Below are positions 15,865-26,425 of a stretch of 64,000 bases of DNA, in pieces. The stretch is taken from contig NZ_CP007511.1 in NCBI RefSeq assembly GCF_000818015.1, positions 930,001-994,000 of the forward strand. Reading direction: 5' to 3'. The position numbers and the translations under genes are program-made. A model generated the notes under the pieces. That model searched no databases. It saw only the letters and a list, made by a program, of their open reading frames with translations, and was not told the DNA's origin. The DNA comes from Stutzerimonas balearica DSM 6083. Lineage in GTDB: Bacteria; Pseudomonadota; Gammaproteobacteria; Pseudomonadales; Pseudomonadaceae. The first letter of the stretch is position 1. Each line of letters starts with the position of its first letter.

Positions 15865-17289
15865 ATGCAATCACCTGTCGAACTGGACGCTCGCACCGCT
15901 CGGGTCCTGCCGTGGCTGATCGCCACCGCCTTCTTCATGCAGACGCTCGACGGCACCATTCTCAATACGGCGCTGCCGGCGATGGCGCGCGACCTGGCCG
16001 AGGATCCGCTACGCATGCAGGGCGTCGTCATCGCCTACATGCTCACGGTCGCGCTGTTGATTCCCGCCTCGGGCTGGCTGGCCGATCGCTTCGGTTCACG
16101 GCGCGTGTTCTTTGTCGCCATTGCGCTGTTCACCCTGGGCTCGCTGTTCTGTGCGCTGTCGAGCAGCTTCAACCTGCTGGTCATCTCCCGCGTCGTGCAG
16201 GCGATTGGCGGGGCGCTGATGCTGCCGGTCGGTCGGCTGGTGGTGCTGCGGGCCTTTCCGCGCAGCGAGTTCGTGCGAGTGATGACGTTCATCGCCTTGC
16301 CAGGCATGGTCGGCCCGCTGCTGGGGCCGACGCTGGGCGGCTGGCTCGTCGAGTACGCCTCCTGGCACTGGATCTTCCTGATCAACCTGCCGGTCGGCCT
16401 GCTCGGCAGCCTCGCCGCGCTGCGCTTCATGCCGGATCTGCGTGGGCCGGAGCGGACGCGCTTCGATACGCTGGGCTTCGCCCTATTCGGTGCGGCGATG
16501 GTGTTGATCACCATCGCGCTCGAAGGGCTTGGCGAGCTGCAGCTGCCGCATGCGCGCGTCATGCTGCTGCTCGCGACCGGCGTCGCCTGCCTTGCGGCGT
16601 ACTGGCTGCGTGCCGGTCGCATCGAGCAACCACTGTTCAGCCCCAGGCTGTTTCGCACGCGCTGCTTTGCCGTCGGCATCTTCGGCAACCTGTTCGCCCG
16701 CCTGGGCAGTGGCGCGTTGCCGTTCCTGTTGCCTCTGCTGCTGCAACTGGCGCTGGGTTATTCGCCAGCCGAGGCCGGGATGATGATGGTGCCTTTGGCG
16801 ATTGGCGCCATGCTGACCAAGTCGATCGCACGTCAGCTGATCGACCGGCTCGGCTACCGACGCATCCTGGTCGGCAATACCTTGCTGCTGGGTGCACTGA
16901 TCGCCAGTCTGGCGCTGTTCGACCAGCGTACTGCTGGGCTCTGGGTGCTCCTGCATCTGGGGCTGATCGGCATGGTCAACTCCATGCAGTTCACCGCGAT
17001 GAACACCGTGACGCTGGTCGGGCTGAGCAATCGCGACGCCAGCAGCGGCAACAGCCTGCTCTCGGTAGTGGTCCAGCTGTCGATGAGCCTGGGCGTGGCC
17101 ACGGCCGGTGCTCTGCTCGGAGGCTTCACCAGCCCCGGCGCGACGGGCGACGCCTTGCTGCACGCGTTTCGTCTGACCTTTCTCTGTGTCGGCGCCATGG
17201 CCATGCTCGCCTCGGTGCTGTTCCTGCAGCTGGACCGTATGCCAGCGCGCCCGGCTCGGGCGTCGGCCCGGCTGGATGTGGATGACTGA
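15865..17289 (+). CDS. mdtD: MFS multidrug efflux transporter, DHA2 family (MdtD-like)
   Basis: 474 residues with about 14 hydrophobic helices. DHA2 motifs are visible: motif D1 at FFMQTLDGTILNTALP, motif A at GWLADRFGSRRVF, motif C at GPLLGPTLGGWL. No adjacent membrane-fusion gene is present, so it probably works alone in the inner membrane as a proton antiporter. The substrate cannot be told from sequence. Confidence 0.88.
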   Translation: MQSPVELDARTARVLPWLIATAFFMQTLDGTILNTALPAMARDLAEDPLRMQGVVIAYMLTVALLIPASGWLADRFGSRRVFFVAIALFTLGSLFCALSSSFNLLVISRVVQAIGGALMLPVGRLVVLRAFPRSEFVRVMTFIALPGMVGPLLGPTLGGWLVEYASWHWIFLINLPVGLLGSLAALRFMPDLRGPERTRFDTLGFALFGAAMVLITIALEGLGELQLPHARVMLLLATGVACLAAYWLRAGRIEQPLFSPRLFRTRCFAVGIFGNLFARLGSGALPFLLPLLLQLALGYSPAEAGMMMVPLAIGAMLTKSIARQLIDRLGYRRILVGNTLLLGALIASLALFDQRTAGLWVLLHLGLIGMVNSMQFTAMNTVTLVGLSNRDASSGNSLLSVVVQLSMSLGVATAGALLGGFTSPGATGDALLHAFRLTFLCVGAMAMLASVLFLQLDRMPARPARASARLDVDD

Positions 17290-17386
17290 GGGGGAGCTAT
17301 CATCCGCCCACTTCCTTGACATGTCGCGGTGTAGGCAGGTGCGCTTTCGAGCCGTATCAGCCGCGGTACGCCGCCGGTGCGCACCA

Positions 17387-17412
17387 ATTGTTTACCTGTG
17401 CAAGTAAACAAT
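17387..17412. promoter_or_regulatory. Operator-like palindrome without a nearby regulator gene
   Basis: ATTGTTTAC and GTAAACAAT are perfect 9-bp arms around an 8-bp centre, 11 of 13 positions paired overall. This is typical of TetR-family operators. It sits in the 190-bp gap between mdtD and the small membrane gene, about 70 bp before the latter. The rest of the gap has a TTGACA hexamer (17312 region) without a good -10. Confidence 0.5.
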
Positions 17413-17479
17413 ATCGACCTGTCGTCAGTCTGGACATATCGTGGCGGCGTTGCGATTGGCGCATAGGGAGTGCGAGACA

Positions 17480-17743
17480 ATGCCGATGAGTCTGTCCTGG
17501 ATGGTCATGCTGTTTTCATCCTTCGCGGCGCTGCTGCTGATGTTGCTCTGCTGGCTGCAGTGGCTGCGCTGCAAGGCGCAGTGCGTCGAGCTCGACGTGT
17601 TGCGCGGGCTGATGCAGGGCGTGGGCGAGGTGATTCGCCGCCTCGAGCAGCAGAACGCCGAGCTGGCCGCTGGCCTGCGCGCTGAACGGGCGCAGGCTGA
17701 ACAGTTGCGCCGCCAACTCCAGTTGTTGCGCGGCCTGGGTTAG
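17480..17743 (+). CDS. Small membrane-anchored coiled-coil protein, unknown
   Basis: 87 residues from the ATG with AGGGAG upstream. One N-terminal membrane helix (about 6-27, FSSFAALLLMLLCWLQW) is followed by a helical cytoplasmic or periplasmic coiled coil rich in Leu, Glu, Gln and Arg. I do not recognise the family. The operator-like palindrome upstream suggests its own promoter. Confidence 0.65.
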   Translation: MPMSLSWMVMLFSSFAALLLMLLCWLQWLRCKAQCVELDVLRGLMQGVGEVIRRLEQQNAELAAGLRAERAQAEQLRRQLQLLRGLG

Positions 17744-17801
17744 CCCCTCAGACCTCCGGTCGGCGCATCTTGCGGCGCGCTGTGCTAAGGTCCGCCTCGC
17801 C

Positions 17802-17847
17802 GCGGGACGACCCGCCGGCCTGCCTGAGTTTGCGGGGACGACCCTGC
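17802..17847 (+). promoter_or_regulatory. Guanidine-II (mini-ykkC) riboswitch
   Basis: Two hairpins in tandem each close an ACGA loop: stem 17802-17806/17811-17815 with the loop at 17807-17810, and stem 17832-17837/17842-17847 with the loop at 17838-17841. This is the whole signature of the guanidine-II class. The ribosome site GGAG and the ATG of the exporter follow within 25 bp, so guanidinium binding would free translation. Confidence 0.88.
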
Positions 17848-17868
17848 CTGTGCATGGAGTTTGTAGCC

Positions 17869-18189
17869 ATGAATATGGCCTGGATCATGCTGGTCGTCGC
17901 CGGCTTGCTGGAAGTTGCCTGGGCGTTGGGGCTCAAGGCATCCGAGGGCTTCACCCGCGCGCTGCCTACAGTCTTCACCCTGCTCAGCATGGCGGCGAGC
18001 TTCTATCTGCTCGCGCAGGCGATGAAAAGCCTGCCGGTCGGTACCGCCTATGCAATCTGGGTGGGCATCGGTGCACTGGGTACGGTACTGCTCGGCATTC
18101 TGTTGTTCGGTGAGAGCGCCGGGCTCTGGCGCCTGCTCAGTCTGCTGCTGCTGGTTGCCGGCCTGCTGGGCCTCAAGCTGACCGCCTAG
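17869..18189 (+). CDS. gdx: Guanidinium exporter, SMR family (Gdx/SugE)
   Basis: 106 residues from the ATG just behind the riboswitch. Four membrane helices, the conserved glutamate of SMR pumps (Glu15, GLLEVAWALGLK), and the sugE-type GTAYAIWVGIGALGT segment place it in the Gdx subgroup rather than the multidrug EmrE subgroup. It exports guanidinium by proton antiport. Control by the guanidine-II RNA supports the function. Confidence 0.93.
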   Translation: MNMAWIMLVVAGLLEVAWALGLKASEGFTRALPTVFTLLSMAASFYLLAQAMKSLPVGTAYAIWVGIGALGTVLLGILLFGESAGLWRLLSLLLLVAGLLGLKLTA

Positions 18190-18307
18190 CGCCGGTTGCG
18201 CTAACCGGGCGGGTACTTTGCCGGCCGCGCCTGGCGCGATATGTTGATCGAAGGATGCCGAGAAACGGGGCGGCCCCGCCCCGGCCGGAGAACAACAGGA
18301 GCATTCC

Positions 18308-18745
18308 ATGAAAACGATCGCCCAGGTGCTCAGCGCCAAGCAGATACAAGGAGTCGTCACCATCGCCCCGACCGACTCGGTGCTCGATGCACTGAGGTTG
18401 ATGGCCGAGAAGAATGTCGGCGCGCTGCCGGTCGCCGATGCCGGTGGAAAGCTGGTAGGCATCATCAGCGAGCGCGACTACGCACGGAAAATGGTCCTGC
18501 TCGGGCGCTCGTCGTTTGCCACGCCGGTGAGCGCGATCATGACCTCGTCGCTGGTCACGGTGGAGCCGCGGCAGACCCTGCGAGAGTGCATGCAGATCAT
18601 GACCGACAAGCACCTGCGCCACCTGCCGGTGGTGGAGGAGGGGCGCACGCTCGGCCTGCTGTCCATCGGTGACGTGGTCAAGGAAACCATGGCCGAGCAG
18701 GACAGCCTGATCCAGCAGCTCGAACAGTACATCCGCGGCGAGTAG
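18308..18745 (+). CDS. CBS-domain pair protein
   Basis: 145 residues made of two CBS domains (about 8-68 and 73-130: TDSVLDALRLMAEKNVGALPV and TLRECMQIMTDKHLRHLPVV, each trimmed here). It is a stand-alone Bateman module, which binds adenine nucleotides. No partner domain is present, so its target is unknown. A ribosome site AGGAG precedes the ATG. Confidence 0.88.
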   Translation: MKTIAQVLSAKQIQGVVTIAPTDSVLDALRLMAEKNVGALPVADAGGKLVGIISERDYARKMVLLGRSSFATPVSAIMTSSLVTVEPRQTLRECMQIMTDKHLRHLPVVEEGRTLGLLSIGDVVKETMAEQDSLIQQLEQYIRGE

Positions 18746-18848
18746 CTGCCGCCGGGCCCCGAACCAGACGGGGTGAGGGACTGCATGCGGGTCGCTGCCA
18801 CTTTCATTGCCGGCTGAGGAAAGCCTGACTACCGCGTTCGGGTTTTTC

Positions 18849-18862
18849 TTGATTGCTATCAA
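18849..18862 (+). promoter_or_regulatory. DNR box of the norCBD promoter
   Basis: TTGAT-TGCT-ATCAA is a perfect consensus. TAAACT at 18886-18891 is a suitable -10, with a start near 18897, so the box lies at -41.5. Confidence 0.88.
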
Positions 18863-18919
18863 GCGGGTTTCGATAGGCGCCTTCTTAAACTGGCCACGCC
18901 AAGCCAATAGGAGGCGACC

Positions 18920-19360
18920 ATGTCCGAGACCTTCACCAAGGGTATGGCCCGGAATATCTACTTCGGAGGAGGCGTGTTCTTCTTCCTGGTATTCCTGGGC
19001 CTTACCTATCACACAGAGCAGACTTTCCCCGAGCGATCGAACGAATCGGAAATGACCGAGGCGGTCGTGCGCGGCAAGGCAGTCTGGGAAAACAACAACT
19101 GCATCGGCTGCCACAGCCTGCTCGGTGAGGGCGCCTACTTCGCGCCGGAGCTGGGTAACGTCTTTGTTCGTCGCGGCGGCGAGGAGGGCTTCAAGCCGTT
19201 CCTGCATGCCTGGATGAAGGCCCAGCCGCTGGGCGCGCCGGGTCGCCGGGCGATGCCGCAATTCCATCTGACCGACCAGGAAGTGGACGACATGGCGGAG
19301 TTCCTCAAGTGGACTTCGAAGATCGACACCAACAGCTGGCCGCCAAACAGGGAGGGCTGA
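18920..19360 (+). CDS. norC: Nitric oxide reductase subunit C (cytochrome c)
   Basis: 146 residues. One N-terminal membrane anchor (about 12-30) precedes a periplasmic cytochrome c domain with the haem motif CIGCH at 61-65 and a later methionine ligand (RAMPQF). It feeds electrons to NorB for 2 NO to N2O. It is first in norCBD, four bases before norB, and under a DNR box. Confidence 0.97.
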   Translation: MSETFTKGMARNIYFGGGVFFFLVFLGLTYHTEQTFPERSNESEMTEAVVRGKAVWENNNCIGCHSLLGEGAYFAPELGNVFVRRGGEEGFKPFLHAWMKAQPLGAPGRRAMPQFHLTDQEVDDMAEFLKWTSKIDTNSWPPNREG

Positions 19361-20788
<1,428 letters not shown>

Positions 20789-20866
20789 GTCGGGACGCAG
20801 TGAGCATCGACGGCCCGGCTGACTAGCGGGCCGTCGTCGTTTTCCAAGCGCTACGAGGTGATCACC

Positions 20867-22708
20867 ATGGCATTCGCCATCGAAGTCGAAGAGTGGGTCG
20901 GTAGCGTCTGGCACCGTTTCATCACTCGCCGCGCCAGCCCGGACTTTCCCGAGGCGCGCGTCGAACTGCAGGAGATGCAGCGGCCGTTGTCGCTGTTGTT
21001 TCGCGCCATGGGCGGTGCCAGCGGTATCGGTGTCGAGGCGGCCAGTGCGCGCGACCTGCTGGTGCGGCGCAATCTATTGCAGCAGGTCGCCGGCACCTGC
21101 AAGCAGCTGCCTGTGGCCTGGTGCGACAGCAGCAACCTGAGGCTGCCGGAAAGCCTGGCGGTCTATCCGGACCCGGCCCTGAATCGCGACCTCTATCGCT
21201 GGCTCGCACTGCTGGCCGCGCAGGCCGGTGAGATGCGCCACTGGGCGCGCGACAACCAGCGCTGGACGCAGCGCCTGCTCGAACAGTTCCCGGCAATGCG
21301 CTCGCGCTATCGCCGATTGGTCGAGGCGCACCTGCAGTTGCGTCCGGATCCGTCCGACCTGCCCCGTGGCGAGGCCGCCCTGGAGCAGGCCGTGTGTCAG
21401 GCGCTGCGAGAACCCGGTTGTGTCGTGCAGTTCCCGCGTAGCGAACGTGCGCCCTGGCCCGTACCGTTGTGGCTCTATCCGGCGCAGAACCTGGGCGAAC
21501 CGCAGAGTCTGGATCAGGGCGCGGACGGCGAGGGTGCTCTGGAAAGTCCGCCTAACGGCCAGAGCCGACAGCGCAAGCGGGCCCGACGCGTCGAGGACAG
21601 CACCAGCAAGAGTGGCCTGCTGCTGTTTCGTCTGGAGAACCTGTTCAGCTGGTCCGAGCATGTCGAGCTGGATCGCTGCGGCGACGATACCGAGGACCTG
21701 GACGCCGCCCGCGTGGCCGAGGACCTGGACGAACTGGCCCTGTCGCGCCAGCGCATGCGCCAGGGTGGCGGGCTGAAACTCGACCTGGACCTGCCGGCGG
21801 CAGACTTCGACGACATTCCATTGGGCCCCGGAATCAAACTGCCGGAGTGGGACTATCGCAAGCAGAGCCTGCAGAAGGACTTCGTCAACCTCCAGATGAT
21901 GCTGCCGCGGGGCGCCGAAGCGAAGCCGCTGCCGATACGTCTGGCGCCGCTGGCGCGGCGCTTGCGGCGTCAGTTCGAGCACCTGCGTACCGATCGTCAG
22001 TGGCTGCGCCAGCAGCCGCAAGGCTCGGAGCTGGACCTTCAGGCCTGGCTCGACTTCCACGTCGAAAGGCAGAACGGCCATTGTGCCGAGCGCGGTCTGT
22101 TCATGGAGCAGCGGCAGAATCGCCGTGACCTGGCCTGCCTGTTGCTGGCCGATCTCTCGATGTCGACCGATGCGCATCTGGATAACGAGCACCGGGTCAT
22201 CGACGTAGTGACCGACAGCATGCTGCTGTTTGGCGAGGCGCTGTCGACTGTCGGCGATCAGTTCGCTCTCTATGGGTTCTCCTCGCTGCGCCGCCAGCAG
22301 GTGCGCATGCAGGAACTCAAGAGTTTCCGCCAGGCCTATGGCGATGAGACGCGCGGGCGCATTCAGGCACTCAAGCCGGGCTACTACACGCGCATGGGGG
22401 CGGCGATCCGCCAGGCCACCCGTCTATTGGCCGAGTGCAAGCAGCGGCGCAAGCTGCTGTTGCTGGTTACCGACGGCAAGCCGAACGATCTGGACCTGTA
22501 TGAAGGGCGCTACGGTGTCGAAGATACGCGCCAGGCGGTACTGGAGGCGCGTCAGCAGGGACTGCTGCCTTTCTGCATCACCATCGACCGCGAGGCCGGC
22601 GATTACCTGCCGTACATGTTCGGGGCCAACGGCTACACGCTGATCAAGGAGCCGCAGCAGCTGCCGGTGCGTCTACCGCAACTGTACAGGCAGTTGACCC
22701 AACGCTGA
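20867..22708 (+). CDS. norD: NorD, VWA-domain accessory protein for NO reductase
   Basis: 613 residues from the ATG at 20867, chosen because GAGGTGAT precedes it; the GTG at 20858 lies inside that site. The C-terminal third is a von Willebrand A domain with the metal site starting LLADLSMSTDA and the later VTDGKPNDLD. NorD is needed for active NO reductase assembly. It usually works with the AAA+ protein NorQ, which is not in this window. Confidence 0.92.
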   Translation: MAFAIEVEEWVGSVWHRFITRRASPDFPEARVELQEMQRPLSLLFRAMGGASGIGVEAASARDLLVRRNLLQQVAGTCKQLPVAWCDSSNLRLPESLAVYPDPALNRDLYRWLALLAAQAGEMRHWARDNQRWTQRLLEQFPAMRSRYRRLVEAHLQLRPDPSDLPRGEAALEQAVCQALREPGCVVQFPRSERAPWPVPLWLYPAQNLGEPQSLDQGADGEGALESPPNGQSRQRKRARRVEDSTSKSGLLLFRLENLFSWSEHVELDRCGDDTEDLDAARVAEDLDELALSRQRMRQGGGLKLDLDLPAADFDDIPLGPGIKLPEWDYRKQSLQKDFVNLQMMLPRGAEAKPLPIRLAPLARRLRRQFEHLRTDRQWLRQQPQGSELDLQAWLDFHVERQNGHCAERGLFMEQRQNRRDLACLLLADLSMSTDAHLDNEHRVIDVVTDSMLLFGEALSTVGDQFALYGFSSLRRQQVRMQELKSFRQAYGDETRGRIQALKPGYYTRMGAAIRQATRLLAECKQRRKLLLLVTDGKPNDLDLYEGRYGVEDTRQAVLEARQQGLLPFCITIDREAGDYLPYMFGANGYTLIKEPQQLPVRLPQLYRQLTQR

Positions 22709-22753
22709 GCCAGCAGCGGCTGGTGAGGCCTCTGCCAGGGATAGGGAGAAAAG

Positions 22754-22777
22754 AAAGCCCGGCGATAGCCGGGCTTT
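22754..22777. terminator. Bidirectional terminator between norD and bamE
   Basis: A perfect 10-bp stem (22754-22763/22768-22777) closes a GATA loop, with A and T runs on both sides, between converging genes. Confidence 0.8.
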
Positions 22778-22779
22778 GT

Positions 22780-23292
22780 TCATTCGGTTTCCAGCGGCTC
22801 CGGGATTGGAACCGGAACGGGTTCGGCCGCATCGACCTCGCGCTGGATTTCCTCGAGCAGCGAGCCCGGCGTCGGCCGCTCGGCCGGCTGCTGGGCCGGC
22901 TTTTCGCTGACGCTGGACGGCGTCGGCGAGGTGCCGAGAATCTCTTCGTCGCGGCTGACACCGGGCATGAAGTCGCCGGCCAGGCCTACCAGTTGATCGT
23001 TGCCGTCGAACACCAGGCTGACCCGCTCCTGCTGACGCTGGCTACCGCCAGGCTGGATACTGTAGAGGTAGTCCCAGCGATTGGCGTGGAAGGTGTCGGT
23101 GATCAGGGGGTTGCCCATGATAAACCGCACTTGCTTACGGGTCATTCCGGGGCGCAGCTGATCTATCATGTCCTGCGTGACGACATTGCCCTGTTGAATG
23201 TCGACCTTATATACCCCAGGAAACGAACAACCGGCGAGTGCGAACAGGCCCACGAGCGTGAGGCTGGTCAGCATGAGCTTGGTGTTTTGCAT
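22780..23292 (-). CDS. bamE: Outer membrane assembly lipoprotein BamE (OmlA)
   Basis: 170 residues from the ATG at 23290-23292. A lipoprotein signal with lipobox LAGC precedes the BamE fold ([29 protein letters not shown]). The Pro/Glu-rich C-terminal tail (about 120-170) is longer than in E. coli, as usual in Pseudomonas. It is part of the BAM complex and divergent from fur, as in other pseudomonads. Confidence 0.93.
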   Translation of the reverse strand: MQNTKLMLTSLTLVGLFALAGCSFPGVYKVDIQQGNVVTQDMIDQLRPGMTRKQVRFIMGNPLITDTFHANRWDYLYSIQPGGSQRQQERVSLVFDGNDQLVGLAGDFMPGVSRDEEILGTSPTPSSVSEKPAQQPAERPTPGSLLEEIQREVDAAEPVPVPIPEPLETE

Positions 23293-23387
23293 CGGTGGGT
23301 GACTTCCACTATCTTGGCTGGGCAAAGAACCCGGATCATACCCGTATTGAAGGAGGCTGCGAAACAGCAGCAGCGAGAAAGCCAACC

Positions 23388-23792
23388 ATGGTTGAGAACA
23401 ACGAACTTCGTAAAGCTGGTCTGAAAGTAACCCTTCCCCGGGTGAAGATTCTGCAAATGCTCGACAGCACGGGCCAGCGCCACATGAGCGCCGAGGACGT
23501 CTACAAGGCGCTGATGGAGGCCGGTGAAGACGTCGGTCTGGCGACTGTCTACCGCGTTCTGACTCAATTCGAGGCGGCTGGCCTGGTGGTTCGCCACAAC
23601 TTCGACGGCGGGCATGCCGTATTCGAGCTGGCCGATGGTGGCCATCACGACCATATGGTCTGCGTCGATAGCGGTGATGTCATCGAGTTCTTCGATTCGG
23701 AGATCGAAAAGCTGCAGAAGGAAATCGTCGCCCGCCACGGCTACGAGCTGGTCGATCACAATCTGGTGCTCTACGTACGCAAGAAGGGTTGA
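23388..23792 (+). CDS. fur: Ferric uptake regulator Fur
   Basis: 134 residues: N-terminal winged helix (about 1-80) and C-terminal dimer/metal domain with HHDH at 86-89. Only one cysteine (Cys92) follows, where many Fur proteins have CxxC; this single-cysteine form is typical of Pseudomonas. It represses iron uptake genes such as the ftrABCD-like operon. Confidence 0.97.
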   Translation: MVENNELRKAGLKVTLPRVKILQMLDSTGQRHMSAEDVYKALMEAGEDVGLATVYRVLTQFEAAGLVVRHNFDGGHAVFELADGGHHDHMVCVDSGDVIEFFDSEIEKLQKEIVARHGYELVDHNLVLYVRKKG

Positions 23793-23811
23793 TCAGCGCG
23801 GTCGATACCTG

Positions 23812-23839
23812 AAACCCCGCCCATAGTGGCGGGGTTTTT
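23812..23839. terminator. Terminator between fur and recN
   Basis: A 10-bp stem (23812-23821/23828-23837) is followed by a T run. The A run on the left makes it usable by recN on the other strand too. Confidence 0.8.
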
Positions 23840-23876
23840 CATTTATGGCGGCTGCAACTCCTCTCGCGGCGAAGCG

Positions 23877-25550
23877 TTATGCCTGCGCGGTGGAGACCAT
23901 CTGCCGGGCATGGGCCAGCGACTGTTCGGTCAGGTCGACCCCACCGAGCATTCTGGCGATTTCTTCGACCCTGGCGTCGCCATTCAGCTCGGCGACTGCG
24001 GTGCGGGTTTCGTCGGCGCCGCGCGCCTTGTGCACGAACAGGTGGTTGTGGCCCTGGGCAGCTACCTGCGGTAGGTGGGTAACGGTGAGTACCTGGCCGC
24101 GCTCGCCGAGACGACGCAACAGTTGGCCGACAATCTCGGCCGTAGGGCCGCCGATGCCGACATCGACTTCGTCGAATACCAGCGTCGGCGTGCGCGAGGT
24201 CTGTGCGGTGATGACCTGAATCGCCAGGCTGATGCGCGACAGTTCACCACCCGAAGCGACCTTGGCCAGGGCACGCGGCGGCTGACCGGGGTTGGCGCTG
24301 ACCAGAAACTCCACCAGCTCCAGACCGTGTGGCGGGTTCTCGCCTGGCGCGACCGGCTTGAGCACCACGCTGAAGCGCCCGCCCGGCATTCCCAGGCGCT
24401 GGATCTCGTCTTCCACCGCTTCGCCCAGGCAGGTAGCCGCCGCCTGACGAACGCGGCTCAGCTCTTCGGCCTTCTCGAGGTAATGCCGTGCGTAGGCTTC
24501 GAGCTCCTCGCCCAGACGTTCGACGGCCTCGTCATCGGCGTTCAGGCTTTCCAGCTCGCTCAGCAGGCGTTGCTGCAGCTCGGGCAGTTCGGCCGGCTGT
24601 ACACGATGCTTGCGTGCCAGGCTGTAGATGGCATCCAGTCGTTCTTCCAGCGCTTGTTGGCGCTGGGGGTCCGCGTCGAAATGGTCGATGAAACGGTTGA
24701 GCTCGCCAACTGCTTCCTCGACCTGGATCTGCGCACTGGCGAGCAGGTTGACGGCTTCGCCCAGCGCGCCGGATTGACCCTGGAAAGCCGTCAGGCGTTG
24801 CAGGCTTGACGTGAGCGCCGATAGCACATTCCCGGCATCGTTCTCGCTACAGAGCTCCATGACCTGCTGGCAGGCGCCGAGCAGTTGCCCGGCATTGGCG
24901 AGGTTCTTGTGCTCCTGCTCCAGTTGCTCCAATTCATGTTCGCCCAGCGCCAGATTCTCCAGCTCTTCGAGCTGATAGCTGAGCAACTGATGGCGTGCAC
25001 GTTGCTCGTCGCTCGCGTTGCTCAGGCGGTCGAGCGTCTGGCGTGTTTGCTTCCAGCGCTGCGCAGCGAGATGGACCTGCCGGGCCAGCTCCTGAGCGCC
25101 GGCGTACTCGTCCAGCAAGCGGCGATGCGTGTCTGGCTTGAGCAACGATTGATGCTCGTGCTGGCTGTGAATATCGATCAAAAGCTCGCCGAGCGCCTTG
25201 AGATCACCTTGCGGGCAGGGCGAGCCGTTGATGTAGCCGCGCGAACGACCTTCGGCCGTAATCACGCGGCGCAGGATGCACGGTCCGTCGTTGTCGAGGT
25301 CGCGCGCGGCCAGCCAGGCCTGGGCATCAGGGATATCGGCCAGATCGAAGCTGGCAAGGATATCTGCCTTGTCCGCACCCTGGCGGACCACGCTGCTGTC
25401 GGCGCGATCACCAAGTGCGAGGCCCAGCGCATCGAGCATGATCGACTTGCCTGCGCCCGTTTCGCCGCTGATCACCGTCATCCCTCGCTGCAGTTCGAGA
25501 TCGAGGTGTTCGACGATGGCGTAGTTGTGGACCGACAGATGGACCAGCAT
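23877..25550 (-). CDS. recN: DNA repair ATPase RecN
   Basis: 557 residues. It is SMC-like: Walker A GETGAGKS near residue 31, a central coiled coil (about 150-360), the ABC signature SGGELSR and Walker B LVFDEVDVGIGG near the C-terminus. It acts in double-strand break repair. A LexA box stands 23 bp before the start. Confidence 0.96.
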   Translation of the reverse strand: MLVHLSVHNYAIVEHLDLELQRGMTVISGETGAGKSIMLDALGLALGDRADSSVVRQGADKADILASFDLADIPDAQAWLAARDLDNDGPCILRRVITAEGRSRGYINGSPCPQGDLKALGELLIDIHSQHEHQSLLKPDTHRRLLDEYAGAQELARQVHLAAQRWKQTRQTLDRLSNASDEQRARHQLLSYQLEELENLALGEHELEQLEQEHKNLANAGQLLGACQQVMELCSENDAGNVLSALTSSLQRLTAFQGQSGALGEAVNLLASAQIQVEEAVGELNRFIDHFDADPQRQQALEERLDAIYSLARKHRVQPAELPELQQRLLSELESLNADDEAVERLGEELEAYARHYLEKAEELSRVRQAAATCLGEAVEDEIQRLGMPGGRFSVVLKPVAPGENPPHGLELVEFLVSANPGQPPRALAKVASGGELSRISLAIQVITAQTSRTPTLVFDEVDVGIGGPTAEIVGQLLRRLGERGQVLTVTHLPQVAAQGHNHLFVHKARGADETRTAVAELNGDARVEEIARMLGGVDLTEQSLAHARQMVSTAQA

Positions 25551-25572
25551 GGCGGCGCTCCAATTGATGTGG

Positions 25573-25588
25573 CTGGCTATTTATACAG
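25573..25588 (-). promoter_or_regulatory. LexA (SOS) box of recN
   Basis: The minus strand reads CTGTATAAATAGCCAG against CTGT-N8-ACAG, one mismatch. It is placed just upstream of recN, a standard SOS gene. Confidence 0.75.
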
Positions 25589-25681
25589 TGCTTTTTCGGC
25601 GCCCTTCAAGCACCGTCGAGCGCTGCATCGAGTCGGCTACGGCGAATGTGTCGCCTTTTTGCGCATATCTGCTCCCGGTGC

Positions 25682-25709
25682 CTTGAAGCGCTCTTCGCTG
25701 CCCCCATAT
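25682..25709 (+). promoter_or_regulatory. Sigma32 heat-shock promoter of grpE
   Basis: CTTGAA at 25682-25687 and CCCCATAT at 25702-25709 are separated by 14 bp, the sigma32 consensus, ending 52 bp before the grpE ATG. Confidence 0.85.
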
Positions 25710-25761
25710 AGCGGCACATGCGCGGGGGATGCCCCGCATTGAGACAGATATGGAGGAGCGC

Positions 25762-26328
25762 ATGGCCGACGAGCAGAACCTGGATAACCAGCCCCCGGAA
25801 AATCCCGAAGCCGAAAACAGCGTGGCCGAGGATCTTGCCGCGCGCGTGCAGTCGCTCGAAGAGCAGCTCGCCGCGGCGCAGGATCAGTCGCTGCGCGTGG
25901 CTGCCGAGTTGCAGAACATCCGCCGACGTGCCGAGCAGGACGTGGAAAAGGCGCACAAGTTCGCCCTGGAGAAGTTCGCTGGCGACCTGTTGCCGGTAGC
26001 CGACAGCCTGGAGCGTGGCCTGGAGCTGACACGGCCGGACGATGAGACCAGCAAGGCGGTGCGCGAAGGGCTCGAGCTGACCCATAAGCTGCTGCTCGAC
26101 ACGCTCGCACGGCACCAGCTCGTGGCAGTCGACCCGGTGGGTGAACCCTTCAATCCCGAGCACCACCAGGCGATGGCAATGGAGGAGAGCATGCATGCCG
26201 AGCCAGGCAGCGTGATCAAGGTGTTCCAGAAGGGCTACCTGCTCAATGGGCGGCTGTTGCGGCCGGCCATGGTTGTTGTCAGCAAGGCTCCGGCAGACGC
26301 GCCGCCTTCGATCGACGAGAAGGCTTGA
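25762..26328 (+). CDS. grpE: Nucleotide exchange factor GrpE
   Basis: 188 residues from the ATG with GGAGG upstream. An acidic, disordered N-terminus and a long coiled coil (about 30-85) lead to a beta-domain ending PAMVVVSK. It exchanges ADP on DnaK. It is first of grpE-dnaK-dnaJ and has its own heat-shock promoter; the dnaK promoter begins within its last codons. Confidence 0.97.
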   Translation: MADEQNLDNQPPENPEAENSVAEDLAARVQSLEEQLAAAQDQSLRVAAELQNIRRRAEQDVEKAHKFALEKFAGDLLPVADSLERGLELTRPDDETSKAVREGLELTHKLLLDTLARHQLVAVDPVGEPFNPEHHQAMAMEESMHAEPGSVIKVFQKGYLLNGRLLRPAMVVVSKAPADAPPSIDEKA

Positions 26329-26351
26329 AATAGCGGGCGCAGGCCCCATCT
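26324..26351 (+). promoter_or_regulatory. Sigma32 heat-shock promoter of dnaK
   Basis: CTTGAA (26324-26329, including the grpE stop codon) and CCCCATCT (26344-26351) are 14 bp apart, the same spacing as at grpE. Confidence 0.85.
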
Positions 26352-26425
26352 GCTAGGCAAGCGAAATTAAAGCTTTATCCGGCGCCAGGCTGAAGGCGCG
26401 GACCAACCAAGATTCGGAGAGAGAT

